Assembly: GCF_015831345.1 (NCBI RefSeq)
Contig: NZ_JADWYS010000001.1
Coordinates: 2,570,618-2,634,617, forward strand
Source: Caenimonas aquaedulcis
Lineage (GTDB): Bacteria; Pseudomonadota; Gammaproteobacteria; Burkholderiales; Burkholderiaceae_C
Direction: 5' to 3'
Length of the DNA stretch: 64,000 nt
Positions within the stretch are counted from its first letter, which is position 1, and the number at the start of each line of letters is the position of its first letter. Position numbers and translations under genes: made by a program. A model generated the notes under the pieces. That model ran no database searches. It saw only the letters and a program-made list of their open reading frames with translations, and was not told where the DNA came from. Positions 16,521 to 25,300 of this stretch are shown here, one piece after another.

Positions 16521-16550
16521 GCGCAAGAATCTTGCTCAAATAGGCCATCC

Positions 16551-17036
16551 ATGGAAACACTCGACAAGTTCGACGTCGCCATCCTCAACGAATTGCAAAC
16601 CGACGGGCGCCTCTCCAACGCCGAACTCGCGCAGCGGGTGGGCCTGTCCGCTGCGCCCTGCTGGCGCCGGGTGCGCGCGCTGGAGGAAGCCGGCTACATC
16701 AAGGGCTACCACGCCGAGATCGACCGCCATCGCATCGGGCTGGGGGTGCTGGCGTTCGTGCGGCTGGACGCCAACCGGAACACGGGCGAGCTCACGCGCG
16801 AGATGGAGGAGGCGATCCGCAAGATCCCCGAGATCGTCTCGTGCCACTACATCAGCGGCGCGGGGACCTTCGAGCTGCAGGTCGTGTCGCGCGACCTCGA
16901 GACCTTCTCGCAACTCGCCCGCAAGGTGCTGATCAACCTGCCCAACGTGAAGGACCTGCACACGAGCTTTTCGCTCGGCGAGGTGAAGGCCAGCAGCAGC
17001 CTGCCGCTGTCGCACCTCGGCACCCCGGCGCGCTGA
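16551..17036 (+). CDS. Lrp/AsnC family transcriptional regulator
   Basis: A 161-residue DNA-binding protein. The N-terminal helix-turn-helix (about residues 5-60: ILNELQTDGRLSNAELAQRVGLS, recognition helix near APCWRRVRALEEAG) is followed by an effector-binding RAM domain (about 65-150) with the GAGTFELQV segment. Such regulators sense amino acids. Divergent orientation and the shared 119-bp control region suggest it regulates the 2-oxoacid:ferredoxin oxidoreductase in response to an aromatic or branched-chain amino acid. The effector is inferred. Confidence 0.94.
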   Translation: METLDKFDVAILNELQTDGRLSNAELAQRVGLSAAPCWRRVRALEEAGYIKGYHAEIDRHRIGLGVLAFVRLDANRNTGELTREMEEAIRKIPEIVSCHYISGAGTFELQVVSRDLETFSQLARKVLINLPNVKDLHTSFSLGEVKASSSLPLSHLGTPAR

Positions 17037-17045
17037 GCGCTCGGT

Positions 17046-17462
17046 TCAGCCGCGCGCGCAGCGTGCCTGGAGCGCGGGGGATGCGTAGTGCAGCATCGCT
17101 TCGTTGCCCGCGGCGCCCAGCCCGAACTCGGCGCGCATGCGGGTGTTGCTGTACACGGTCTGCTGCGGCGTCGTGCCGCCGGCGTCCCGCAAAAGCACGT
17201 CGGTGCCCCGGGCACCCGCCTCGACCGTCGCACTGTCGTCGGCGAAACGCACGCTGAATTCGATGCCCTGGTCGCAGCGGTAATGCGCGGCGTTCGACGC
17301 GACGGGTGGCGCGACCGCGGCAGGCGCGGCGGGCGCCGATGCGGCGGGTCCGGCAGCCGCGGGCGCAGCCGGCGACGCGGGACGCGGCGGATTCGGTGCG
17401 CAGGCCGCGAGGGCGATGAGCAGGGCGGGCAGGCAGCAGATGAGGCGGTGGGATCGGTCCAT
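17046..17462 (-). CDS. Lipoprotein with MliC-like lysozyme-inhibitor domain
   Basis: A 138-residue exported lipoprotein. From the ATG at 17460-17462 there is a signal peptide ending in the lipobox ALAAC (lipidated Cys near residue 21), then an Ala/Pro-rich linker (about 22-58), then an approximately 75-residue beta domain beginning HYRCDQGIEFSVRFADD and containing YSNTRMRAEFG, which fits the MliC/PliC family of membrane-bound C-type lysozyme inhibitors. It would protect peptidoglycan in the periplasm. The neighbour mltA is a peptidoglycan lytic enzyme. Domain identity is by pattern recognition and moderately sure. Confidence 0.75.
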   Translation of the reverse strand: MDRSHRLICCLPALLIALAACAPNPPRPASPAAPAAAGPAASAPAAPAAVAPPVASNAAHYRCDQGIEFSVRFADDSATVEAGARGTDVLLRDAGGTTPQQTVYSNTRMRAEFGLGAAGNEAMLHYASPALQARCARG

Positions 17463-17526
17463 GGTTGCGCAATTCGCTGGGCAAGCCGCGATTGTGCGAC
17501 GTCTCACCCGTTCGCGGGGGCAGTTG

Positions 17527-18669
17527 CTACTTCGGCCAGAGCACCCACAGGCGCAGCGGCTGTTTCAGGCGGCCCGCCAGCTCGCCCGCCTCGGGCCCCC
17601 AACCCGCGAAGTAGTCCGCACGGACGGCCCCGGTGATGGCGCTGCCGGTGTCCTGCGCCAGCACGAGCCGCTGCAGGCTGGTCACCGGCCCTTGCGACAC
17701 GAGCCACACCGGCGTGCCATAGGGGATGCTGTCCTTGTCCACCGCGATGGAGCGCCCCGGCGTGAGCGGCACGCCCTGCGCGCCGCGCGGGCCGAAGGAC
17801 GCATCGAATTCGGACAGCGGCTCCTCCCGGAAGAAGACGGTGCGCGGATTGCTCCAGAGCATCTCGTTCACGCGCTGCGGGTTCTGCACGGCCCAGGCCT
17901 TGATGCCCGGCCAGGACGCATCGCGCAGCAGGCCCTGCTGCAGCAGCCATCCGCCGACGCTGCGATAGGGCTGGTCGTTGCTGCCCGCGAAAGCTAGCCG
18001 TACGGTGCGCACGCTGCCGTCGGGCTCGGCGATGCGCACGCGGCCCGAGCCCTGGATCTGCAGCACGAGCGCGTCCAGCGGATCGGCCACGTACGCGATC
18101 TCGCGTCCGCGCAGCGCGGCGCGCGCCTCGGGGAGCGTGTCGATCTCCTGCCGCGTGTACCAGGGGCGCCGGCTGCCGAGCGTCGCCGGCGGCCGGTACA
18201 GCGGAACGTTCTGCGAGGCGGTGGGGCGGCGGCTGGCCTCCAGCATCGGCTCGTAATAACCCGTGAGCAGGCCCTCCGCCGGTCCGTTCAGCGGCTCGAC
18301 GCGGTAAGGCTGCAGGCGCTGCATCATCCAGGCGCGTTGCTCCTGCGGGCTCGCGAGCGACAGGCGGCGCACTTCGGGGCAGAGCGCGGCGAAAGGCGCG
18401 GGCGCGCGTTCGCAGCTCTTGAGCCAGGCGTTCCATGCCTCGTAGGTTTCGTCGGTGTCGAAGCCGGGCAGCTCCGACCAGCGCACCGGCTGCCACCGGC
18501 TCCTGCCCTGGACGATCGGGCCGGGCAAGGGCGCGCCGTCGTCCGGAGCGGTGGGCGTGCCCGCCGCGGCCGCGGGACGCGGCGGCGCGACCTCCATCGG
18601 TGGCAGGGGGACACTGCCGCACGCCGCGAGCATCCCTACAATCGCGGCCAACACCAGGAAACGAGACAT
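17527..18669 (-). CDS. mltA: Membrane-bound lytic murein transglycosylase A
   Basis: Outer-membrane lipoprotein that cleaves peptidoglycan to 1,6-anhydromuropeptides. It is 380 residues, starting at the ATG at 18667-18669 with a signal peptide and lipobox LAAC (Cys near 16). Family landmarks are the LLTGYYEP motif, a PLYRPP segment, LVLQIQGSGRV and, near the C-terminus, VLAQDTGSAITGAVRADYFAGWG carrying the catalytic Asp of the double-psi barrel. The longer frame upstream lacks a sensible signal peptide. Its start codon overlaps the start codon of a small gene on the other strand. Confidence 0.94.
   Translation of the reverse strand: MSRFLVLAAIVGMLAACGSVPLPPMEVAPPRPAAAAGTPTAPDDGAPLPGPIVQGRSRWQPVRWSELPGFDTDETYEAWNAWLKSCERAPAPFAALCPEVRRLSLASPQEQRAWMMQRLQPYRVEPLNGPAEGLLTGYYEPMLEASRRPTASQNVPLYRPPATLGSRRPWYTRQEIDTLPEARAALRGREIAYVADPLDALVLQIQGSGRVRIAEPDGSVRTVRLAFAGSNDQPYRSVGGWLLQQGLLRDASWPGIKAWAVQNPQRVNEMLWSNPRTVFFREEPLSEFDASFGPRGAQGVPLTPGRSIAVDKDSIPYGTPVWLVSQGPVTSLQRLVLAQDTGSAITGAVRADYFAGWGPEAGELAGRLKQPLRLWVLWPK
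18637..18642 (+). promoter_or_regulatory. Possible -10 box for the small plus-strand gene
   Basis: TACAAT at 18637-18642 would start transcription near 18649. It is followed by AGGA at 18656-18659, eight bases before the ATG at 18668. No good -35 box was found. Confidence 0.35.
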
Positions 18670-18796
18670 GCTGCTGATTCTGCTTGAAGCCCTGCTCGCG
18701 CTGGTGCTGTTCGTCGTCATCGTGTGGTGGACCATGTTCTCCGGCCGCAAGGGCGGGGAGCCGCCGCGCGACAAGGACGACGCCCCGGGCGCATGA
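18668..18796 (+). CDS. Small single-span membrane protein, unknown function
   Basis: A 42-residue frame: a strongly hydrophobic helix (about residues 2-24, MLLILLEALLALVLFVVIVWW), then a short hydrophilic tail rich in Lys, Asp and Pro. Support for a real gene is an AGGA ribosome site eight bases before the ATG, a TACAAT -10 box upstream, and its position in the gap between mltA and the response regulator. Its ATG and the mltA ATG share the palindrome CATG, so both promoters lie inside the opposite gene. I do not recognise a family. Confidence 0.5.
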   Translation: MLLILLEALLALVLFVVIVWWTMFSGRKGGEPPRDKDDAPGA

Positions 18797-18814
18797 ACCG
18801 CCCCGTGCGCGCGG

Positions 18815-19441
18815 TCACAGGTCGCGCAAGGTGTTCGCCAGCTCGACGGCGGACTTGACTTCCATCTTGTCGAAGACGCGCGCGCGGTGCACTTCGACCG
18901 TGCGCACGCTGATGTCGAGCTGGTCGGCGATGAGCTTGTTGGGCAGGCCTTCCACCACCAGGCGCATCACGTCGCGCTCGCGCTCGGTGAGCTCGGCCAG
19001 CCGCGCCTGCAACAAGGTCTTCGTGCGGCGCGCCGCCATCACCTCCGCGGATTTCTGCAGCGCCTGCACCACGCGGTCGACCAGCGCATTGTCCGAAAAC
19101 GGTTTCTCGCAGAAGTCGAAGGCGCCGCGCTTGACCATGTCCACCGCCGTCGGCACGTCCGCGTGGCCGGTGAGGAAGATCACGGGCATCACCTCCGTCA
19201 GGCCACGGCCGGCGAGCTTGTCGAAGAGGGCGAGGCCGCTCATGCCCGGCATGCGCACGTCCAGCAGCGCGCAGCACGCCTGGCTCGGCGCGAAGCCGGC
19301 CTGCAGCATCGCCTCGAAGTCTTCGCCGCTTTCGAAGCTCTCGCTCAGCAGGTGCCGCGATCGAAGCAGCCATGCGAGCGCCTCGCGCACGCTGGCGTCG
19401 TCATCGACGATGAACACGGTGGCGTCGGTGGTGGGCTGCAT
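18815..19441 (-). CDS. FixJ/NarL-type response regulator
   Basis: A 208-residue two-component regulator. The receiver domain (about 7-122) has the acidic pair Asp13-Asp14, the phosphoacceptor Asp61 in LLDVRMPG and the CEKPF lysine; the C-terminal LuxR-type helix-turn-helix (about 140-205) contains LTERERDVMRLVVEG and SVRTVEVHRARV. This layout is that of FixJ/TtrR/StyR-like regulators. Its ATG shares one base with the sensor kinase stop (TGATG), so the two are made together. The target genes are not evident; it is not flanked by an obvious catabolic or respiratory operon. Confidence 0.93.
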   Translation of the reverse strand: MQPTTDATVFIVDDDASVREALAWLLRSRHLLSESFESGEDFEAMLQAGFAPSQACCALLDVRMPGMSGLALFDKLAGRGLTEVMPVIFLTGHADVPTAVDMVKRGAFDFCEKPFSDNALVDRVVQALQKSAEVMAARRTKTLLQARLAELTERERDVMRLVVEGLPNKLIADQLDISVRTVEVHRARVFDKMEVKSAVELANTLRDL

Positions 19442-21507
19442 CAGGGCGTCGCGAGAGCGCGGTCTTGGGCGGTGTGGGACATGCCGGCGGGATTCACGGG
19501 CAGCGTGAACCTGAAAATCGTACCCTGCGGCCGGTTGGGCTCGAACCCGAGGAATCCCCCATGCTGCTCCACGACGGTGCGGCACATCGACAGGCCGAGC
19601 CCCATGCCTTCGGCTTTCGTCGTGAAGAAGGGCGTGAAGAGCTGCTGCTGCACCTCGGGTGGAATGCCGGGCCCGACATCGGCCACGGAAAACTCCAGCC
19701 AGGCCTTCGCCGCATCGGAATGTTCGGCGTGGCCCACGCGGCGCACCTCGATGACGAGGGACGGGTTGCGCACGCCCGCCTCGTCCATCGCCTGCATCGC
19801 GTTGCGCGCGAGGTTCAGCAGCACCTGCTCCACCATCGTCGGGTCGCACAGCACCGGTGGCAATCTCTCGGCCAGGCGCGTGCGCACCTCCACGCGCAGC
19901 TTGCGCGCCTGCAGGTTCACGAGCGGCATGATCGCGTCCAGCAGCGCGCGCGGCTCCACCGGCCGCCTGTCCTGGTCGCGCCGGCGCACGAAGTCGTGCA
20001 CGCTCTTGATCACGCGCCCCGCGCGCTCGGCCTGTTCGGCAATGCGGCGCATCGCGACCTCGATGTCCGGCATCGCGTCCGTCGAGCGCGCGTGCGGCTG
20101 CAGCAGGTTGATCGAGCCGGTGGCATAGCTGGAAATCGCTGCGAGCGGCTGGTTCAGCTCGTGCGAGAGGAGGGACGCCATCTCGCCGACCGTCGCCAGC
20201 CGCGCGGTGGCCTGCAGCCGCTCCTGGCTCGCACGCGAGATCTCCTCGACGCGGCGCTGTTCGCTGATGTCCAGGAACGCGCTCATCCAGCCGGTCTGCA
20301 CTCCTTCGTGGTTGATGAGCGGGGCCTCGATGATCAGCACCGGGAACCGCGAGCCGTCCTTGCGCATGAAGACCGACTCGTAGCCTTCGCGCGGCGGCTG
20401 GTGTTCGCCCGCGAGCCGGATTTCCTGGCGCTTCTGGTATTCGCCGGCCAGCTCCGGCGGCCAGTAGGGCGCCGGCGAGATGTGGCCGAGGAGCTCGTGC
20501 GGCTCGAATCCCACCATCGCGCAGAACGCGGGGTTGACGTAGGTGATGCGGCCCTGCAGGTCGCGCGCGCGCAGCCCGGTGACGAGCGAATCCTCCATCG
20601 CCTTGCGAAAGGCCAGCGCGTCCGCGAGGTCCTGCTCGGCGCGCAGGCGCCTGCGCATGTCGCGGCCCAGCAGCAGGAGCACCGTCACGAGCGCGATCGA
20701 CATCGCCGTCACCAGCGCCGTAAGGACATTGGGGAACAGGTCGGGCGCGCCGCGCCAGCTGTCCATGCGCAGCACCATGGTGTTGCCCGGCAGGTCCAGC
20801 AACTGCTGCGAGGTGAAGACGCGGCTGCCGCGCCGCGCGGCGCCGTGCAGCGCGAGCCGCGTGCCGTCGGCCTCGGTGAAGGAGACCTCCTGGCTGCGCA
20901 TCAGCTGCGGCCCCACGAGGCTGGAAAGCATTTCGCCCAGCGAATACGTGGCGACGACATAGCCCGTGAGATGGCCCGCATCCACCTGGGGCAGGCACAG
21001 CTCCATCACTTCCACGCCCAGGCCGTCGAGCTGCGGCAGGAAGTAGCTGCTCGAATACGCGGGACCGCTCACGCGCCTGCCGTTCGCGCAGGCAAGCGCC
21101 ACGTCGGCCTGCGCGTTGGCGCGCCCCAGCCGGGCGAAGGGCGGCGGCCGGAACGGCGTGTCCGCGTACAGCACGGTGCCCAGCGCGGCGTCGCGCCATT
21201 CGATACGGATCCATTCGCGGTGGTCGCGCAGCAGCTGCGCCGCCTGCTCGGACCATGCCGCGCGCGACGGCGGGCCGGCCTGCAGCGCCTGGAGGCTCTG
21301 GACGTTGCGCGTCAGCGCGGCGCGAATGTCGCCCAGCGCGTCGGCGGTATCGCGTTCGAGCTTGGACTGGACCTGGCTCGCTTCGTAGCGCCCCGCGAGC
21401 CACACCAGCGTGATGAGCAGCGCGGCGACCAGCCCGGCCACCGCCGCCCACAGCGACCAGCGCACGGCCGCCGGGGTATGGCGGTGGGGCCGGCCGGACG
21501 CGCTCAT
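19441..21507 (-). CDS. Membrane sensor histidine kinase with PAS domain
   Basis: A 688-residue sensor. Two membrane helices (about 19-38 and 262-281) flank a periplasmic sensing domain of some 220 residues. A PAS domain with PAC segment (about 305-418, YVNPAFCAMVGF and MRKDGSRFPV) follows, then the HisKA helix pair with the phosphorylated His449 in SHELNQPLAAISS, and the ATP-binding domain with NLARNAMQAM, DVGPGIPPE and GMGLGLSMC. It resembles FixL/DctB/TtrS kinases. It overlaps the amidase gene by 4 bp and the response regulator by 1 bp. The signal it detects is unknown. Confidence 0.93.
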   Translation of the reverse strand: MSASGRPHRHTPAAVRWSLWAAVAGLVAALLITLVWLAGRYEASQVQSKLERDTADALGDIRAALTRNVQSLQALQAGPPSRAAWSEQAAQLLRDHREWIRIEWRDAALGTVLYADTPFRPPPFARLGRANAQADVALACANGRRVSGPAYSSSYFLPQLDGLGVEVMELCLPQVDAGHLTGYVVATYSLGEMLSSLVGPQLMRSQEVSFTEADGTRLALHGAARRGSRVFTSQQLLDLPGNTMVLRMDSWRGAPDLFPNVLTALVTAMSIALVTVLLLLGRDMRRRLRAEQDLADALAFRKAMEDSLVTGLRARDLQGRITYVNPAFCAMVGFEPHELLGHISPAPYWPPELAGEYQKRQEIRLAGEHQPPREGYESVFMRKDGSRFPVLIIEAPLINHEGVQTGWMSAFLDISEQRRVEEISRASQERLQATARLATVGEMASLLSHELNQPLAAISSYATGSINLLQPHARSTDAMPDIEVAMRRIAEQAERAGRVIKSVHDFVRRRDQDRRPVEPRALLDAIMPLVNLQARKLRVEVRTRLAERLPPVLCDPTMVEQVLLNLARNAMQAMDEAGVRNPSLVIEVRRVGHAEHSDAAKAWLEFSVADVGPGIPPEVQQQLFTPFFTTKAEGMGLGLSMCRTVVEQHGGFLGFEPNRPQGTIFRFTLPVNPAGMSHTAQDRALATP

Positions 21508-22310
21508 AGCACGCGGTGCTCCAGCGCGGGCAGCTGGCTGCGCACCTGCGCCTGCCGCGCGGCATCCAGCTCGGCGAACACGACGCCCGCGCCCGCTTCG
21601 CGCTGCGCGAGCACCACGCCCCAGGGGTCCACCACCATGCTGTGCCCCCAGGTACGGCGGCCGTTCTCGTGCTGCCCGCCCTGCGCCGGCGCCACGACGA
21701 AGGCGAGGTTCTCCACCGCGCGTGCGCGCAGCAGCAGCTCCCAATGCGCCTGGCCCGTCACATAGGTGAATGCGCTGGGCACCAGCAGCACGTCGGCGGC
21801 CAGCGAGCGGTACAGCTCGGGAAAGCGCAGGTCGTAGCAGACGCTCATGCCGAAACGCCAGGCATGCCCGTCGCGCGAGGTGACGTCGAACACCACGGGC
21901 TGCGCGCCGCGCTCGATCACGCGCGACTCGTCGTACTGCTCGCGCCCGTTGTCGAACTTGAAGAGGTGAATCTTGTCGTACCGCGCCGCGCGCTCGCCAT
22001 CGGGGCGATACACCATGCAGGTGTTGCGCACGTGCGCATCGTCCCCCGCGGCGAGCGGCAGCGTGCCGCCCACCACCCACAACCCCAGTTCGCGCGCCGC
22101 GTCGGAAAGGAAGCGCTGCACCGCGCCCTCGCCCGGGGCTTCGCGCACTTCCAGCTTGTCGGTGTCGCGCTTTCCCATGAGGCAGAAGTACTCCGGTAGC
22201 GCGGCGAGTTCCGCGCCTTCGCGCGCAGCCTGCTCGAGCAGCGCGCGCGCGGCGTCGAGGTTGGCCTGAACGGACGTGGCGGACACCATCTGGAGGGCGG
22301 CGATCTTCAT
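21504..22310 (-). CDS. Nitrilase-superfamily amidase (Nit1/deaminated-glutathione amidase type)
   Basis: A 268-residue cytoplasmic hydrolase. The catalytic triad is visible as Glu40 (ALPEYF), Lys113 (KIHLF) and Cys158 (VCYDLRFPE), placing it in the Nit branch of the carbon-nitrogen hydrolase family. Members hydrolyse omega-amides such as deaminated glutathione, a metabolite-repair activity; the substrate here is inferred. It lies between yhdP (13 bp gap) and the sensor kinase (4-bp ATGA overlap). Confidence 0.92.
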   Translation of the reverse strand: MKIAALQMVSATSVQANLDAARALLEQAAREGAELAALPEYFCLMGKRDTDKLEVREAPGEGAVQRFLSDAARELGLWVVGGTLPLAAGDDAHVRNTCMVYRPDGERAARYDKIHLFKFDNGREQYDESRVIERGAQPVVFDVTSRDGHAWRFGMSVCYDLRFPELYRSLAADVLLVPSAFTYVTGQAHWELLLRARAVENLAFVVAPAQGGQHENGRRTWGHSMVVDPWGVVLAQREAGAGVVFAELDAARQAQVRSQLPALEHRVL

Positions 22311-22323
22311 GGCGGGACAGGCC

Positions 22324-25300
22324 TCAGTTCGTTTTGGGAACGCGCGGTTCGGAGGCGGCGTCCGCCCGCGCGCCGGGCTGCGCCTTGCGATCGACCTTGG
22401 TCACGCGCGGGTCGGCCCAGGTGCCGTCGATGTGGAACTCCTGCGTCGCGGCCCGGATCAGCGGCTCGCGCAGGAAGAGCTGCGCGAGGATGGTGCCGAG
22501 GCCGATCGCCGGGTTGATCACGCCGGCGACGAGGGAGGCCGTGCCGGCGTTGATTTCGGGCACCACCACCACCTTGAGGTCCTGCGTTTCGCGCGCGAGG
22601 TCGGCCTTGCCTTCCATGAGCACGGCGGCGTTGACGCCCTTCATCTGCAGGTTGTTGGTCGCCGCGATGCCCTGCTGCACGGTGACGTCGCCGCGCACGA
22701 AGTCGAAGGCGAACCCCTCGGTGAACACATCGCGGAAGTCCAGCGTGAGGCGCCGCGGCAGCGATTGCAGCGAGAGCACGCCCAGCAGTTTCGCGAGGCC
22801 CGGATCGGCCTTGAGGAACTGGCCGCCTTCCACGTTGACGAAGAAGTTGCCGTTCATGGAGGGATAGTCGAGCGTGAGCGGCGAGCCCAGCCACGCCACC
22901 TGGCCTTCCATTTTTCCCCTGCCGCGCCGCACCACGTCCTTCATGCCGAACCGCGTGAGCAGGCCGCCCGAGTCGGCGATGTCCAGCTTGAAATTCATCA
23001 CCGTGCGGCGCTGCTCCGCGGCGCGCGGCCCGGCGCGCGCGGGCACGGGCGCCGACGCCGGCACGCCCGCCTGCGCGTTGATGCTCGCCCAGTTGCCGGT
23101 GGCGCTGAACACGGCTTCCGGTACCGTGAGGCTCAGCTTGTTCAACCGCCATTCGCGCACGCCGCCTTCGCGCGCCACCGCCGTTGCCCCGCGGTTGACC
23201 GCATCGATCTCCAGCTTGCCGAGCTTCTTGCCCTTCAGCTCGAAATCGTCCACGACGACATCGAGGGCGGGCAGGTTGTCCGGCTGCTCGTCCAGCAGCG
23301 TTTCGACTTCCCTGGCCGCCGACGCCGCGATCGACAGCCGCGCCAGGCGCGCATGCAGGCGGCCGCTGCCGGCGCCTGACGAGGATTGCCGGTATTCGAT
23401 ATAGCCGTTCAGCTCGCCGGCGTCCACGTTCGCGCGCCAGGTGAGGCCCTCGCGCGAGCCGCCGAGCACGACGTTGTGCAGCGTGCGCCCGCCGAAGGTC
23501 AGGTCTTTCGCGCGCACGGCGAGCACCGTGGGCAGGTAGGCCTGCGAGGCGCCGCCGCTTTGCGCGCGCGGCCCGCCCGAACCCGTGCCGCCCGCGATCG
23601 CCGCGTTGCCCAGCACGTCCTCCCATGCATCCACACTGACGGACGCCAGGTTGATGTTGGCGAGCACACCCTGGTCCGGCATGGCGGGCGCCTCGTTCGG
23701 CGGCAGCCCGATGCCGATCACGCCGCGCAGCACCCGGGCCTCCGGCCCCGAGATGTCGCGCACGTAGGCGATGGATGCGATGCGCCCGACGTCCACCGTC
23801 AGCTGGTCGAGCATCCTCGGCGCCGAACCCGCTGCGGGCGTCTCGCGCAGCAGCGCGTTCTCGTAGCGGATGGGCAGCACGGACTCGGCCGTCTTGGCGA
23901 GCGGTGCCGGCAGGTTCAGCGCGAGGCCCTGCAGGTTGGTCGTGACCGCGATTTCCGGTACGCCGCGCCGCACCTGCATCACCATGGTGTACGCGGCGCC
24001 GCCCGTGGCGTCTTTCGCGAGGCGCGAGACGAAGCCGATTTCCCGCGCCTGCCGCAATCCCTCCGCAGTGGCCGTCCCCTGCGCCCGCAGCACCACGGTT
24101 GCATCGTTGCCGGCGGGCGCGGCGGGCGCCGCGCGGCTTCCGCCTTCAAGGCGCACGTCCCCGCCGAGCGCCCGCGCCTGCGTTCCCACGAGCGCGAAAC
24201 CCCGCTCGTTGAAGGTGACGGCGCCGCGCGCCCGCGTCAGGAGGGGGCTGTCGGGCGTGATCTGCACGTCGTTGTTCGCAAGCGTCACCGTCCCCTGCAC
24301 CTTCGAGCGGTCGATCGTGGCGATCGGCAGGTCGAGCTTGAGCCTCAGGTCCGCGTTGCCGGTGCCGGTCGCCCTGGCAAGCGCGCCATTGGTCATCGAC
24401 GCCAGCGGAGACGCGTTGACGACGCCCAGCGATTGCGACAGCGGCCCGCCGACCTGGCCCGTCACGGCCACCGTGGTGGTGCGGAAATCGGGGATCGTGG
24501 CGTCCGCCTTGAACTGAAGGCCGGGCGATCCTGCGAAGCGGCCCGCCGCATTCTTCACCGACATCCCCCCGCCCTCGAAGAGCAGTTCGCCCGAGAGCTG
24601 CGTCATCTCCGGCCAGGTCGCGGTGCCCTTCACGAGGGATCGCGGCACGTAGGCATAGGTCACGTTGCGCACGTCGGTCGTGACGCGGAACTCGCCCGAC
24701 TTGCCGTCGCGGAAGGGGAACTCGCGCAGGTTGCCGCGCACCCGGAACTTCGCGCCGGTCGCCGTCCCCTGCACGACGGATTCGTGGACGTACTCGCGTG
24801 CGTTCCTGGGCACCGCCAGCGGCAGGTAGCGATACACGCGCGCGCCGTCGGCGCGGCTGAGCGAGCCCTGCAGATCCAGCACGCCGGGAAAGCGCGGCTG
24901 GCCCTTGTCGCCGGTGTGCCAGGTGGCCTTCGCTTCGCCCTGCGCGTCGGCATTGGCGAACTTCAGGTTGCTCACGGTCGTCGAAATCGCCGGGCCGTCG
25001 ACCTGCCACTGGACGTCGGCGGACAGCTCGTCCACCGGCACCAGCGGCTCCTCGAACACGCCGGGCACCTCGATCGCGCCCTTTTGCATCACGACGCGGC
25101 CCTTGCCGCCTGCCTGCGTGAGGTCGAAGTCCACGGCGGCGCCCCGCAAGCCGGGCGACGCCGCATGCGGCGCACTGGCCGAGGTGTCGGCTGCGCGCGC
25201 CGCGATCTCGAGGCGCACCGCGCGGCCCTTCGCCTGGTAGCTTTGCAGGTTGTCGACCGGCCCCTGCCACTTCGCCTGGAGCGTCTCCACCAGGCCCTGG

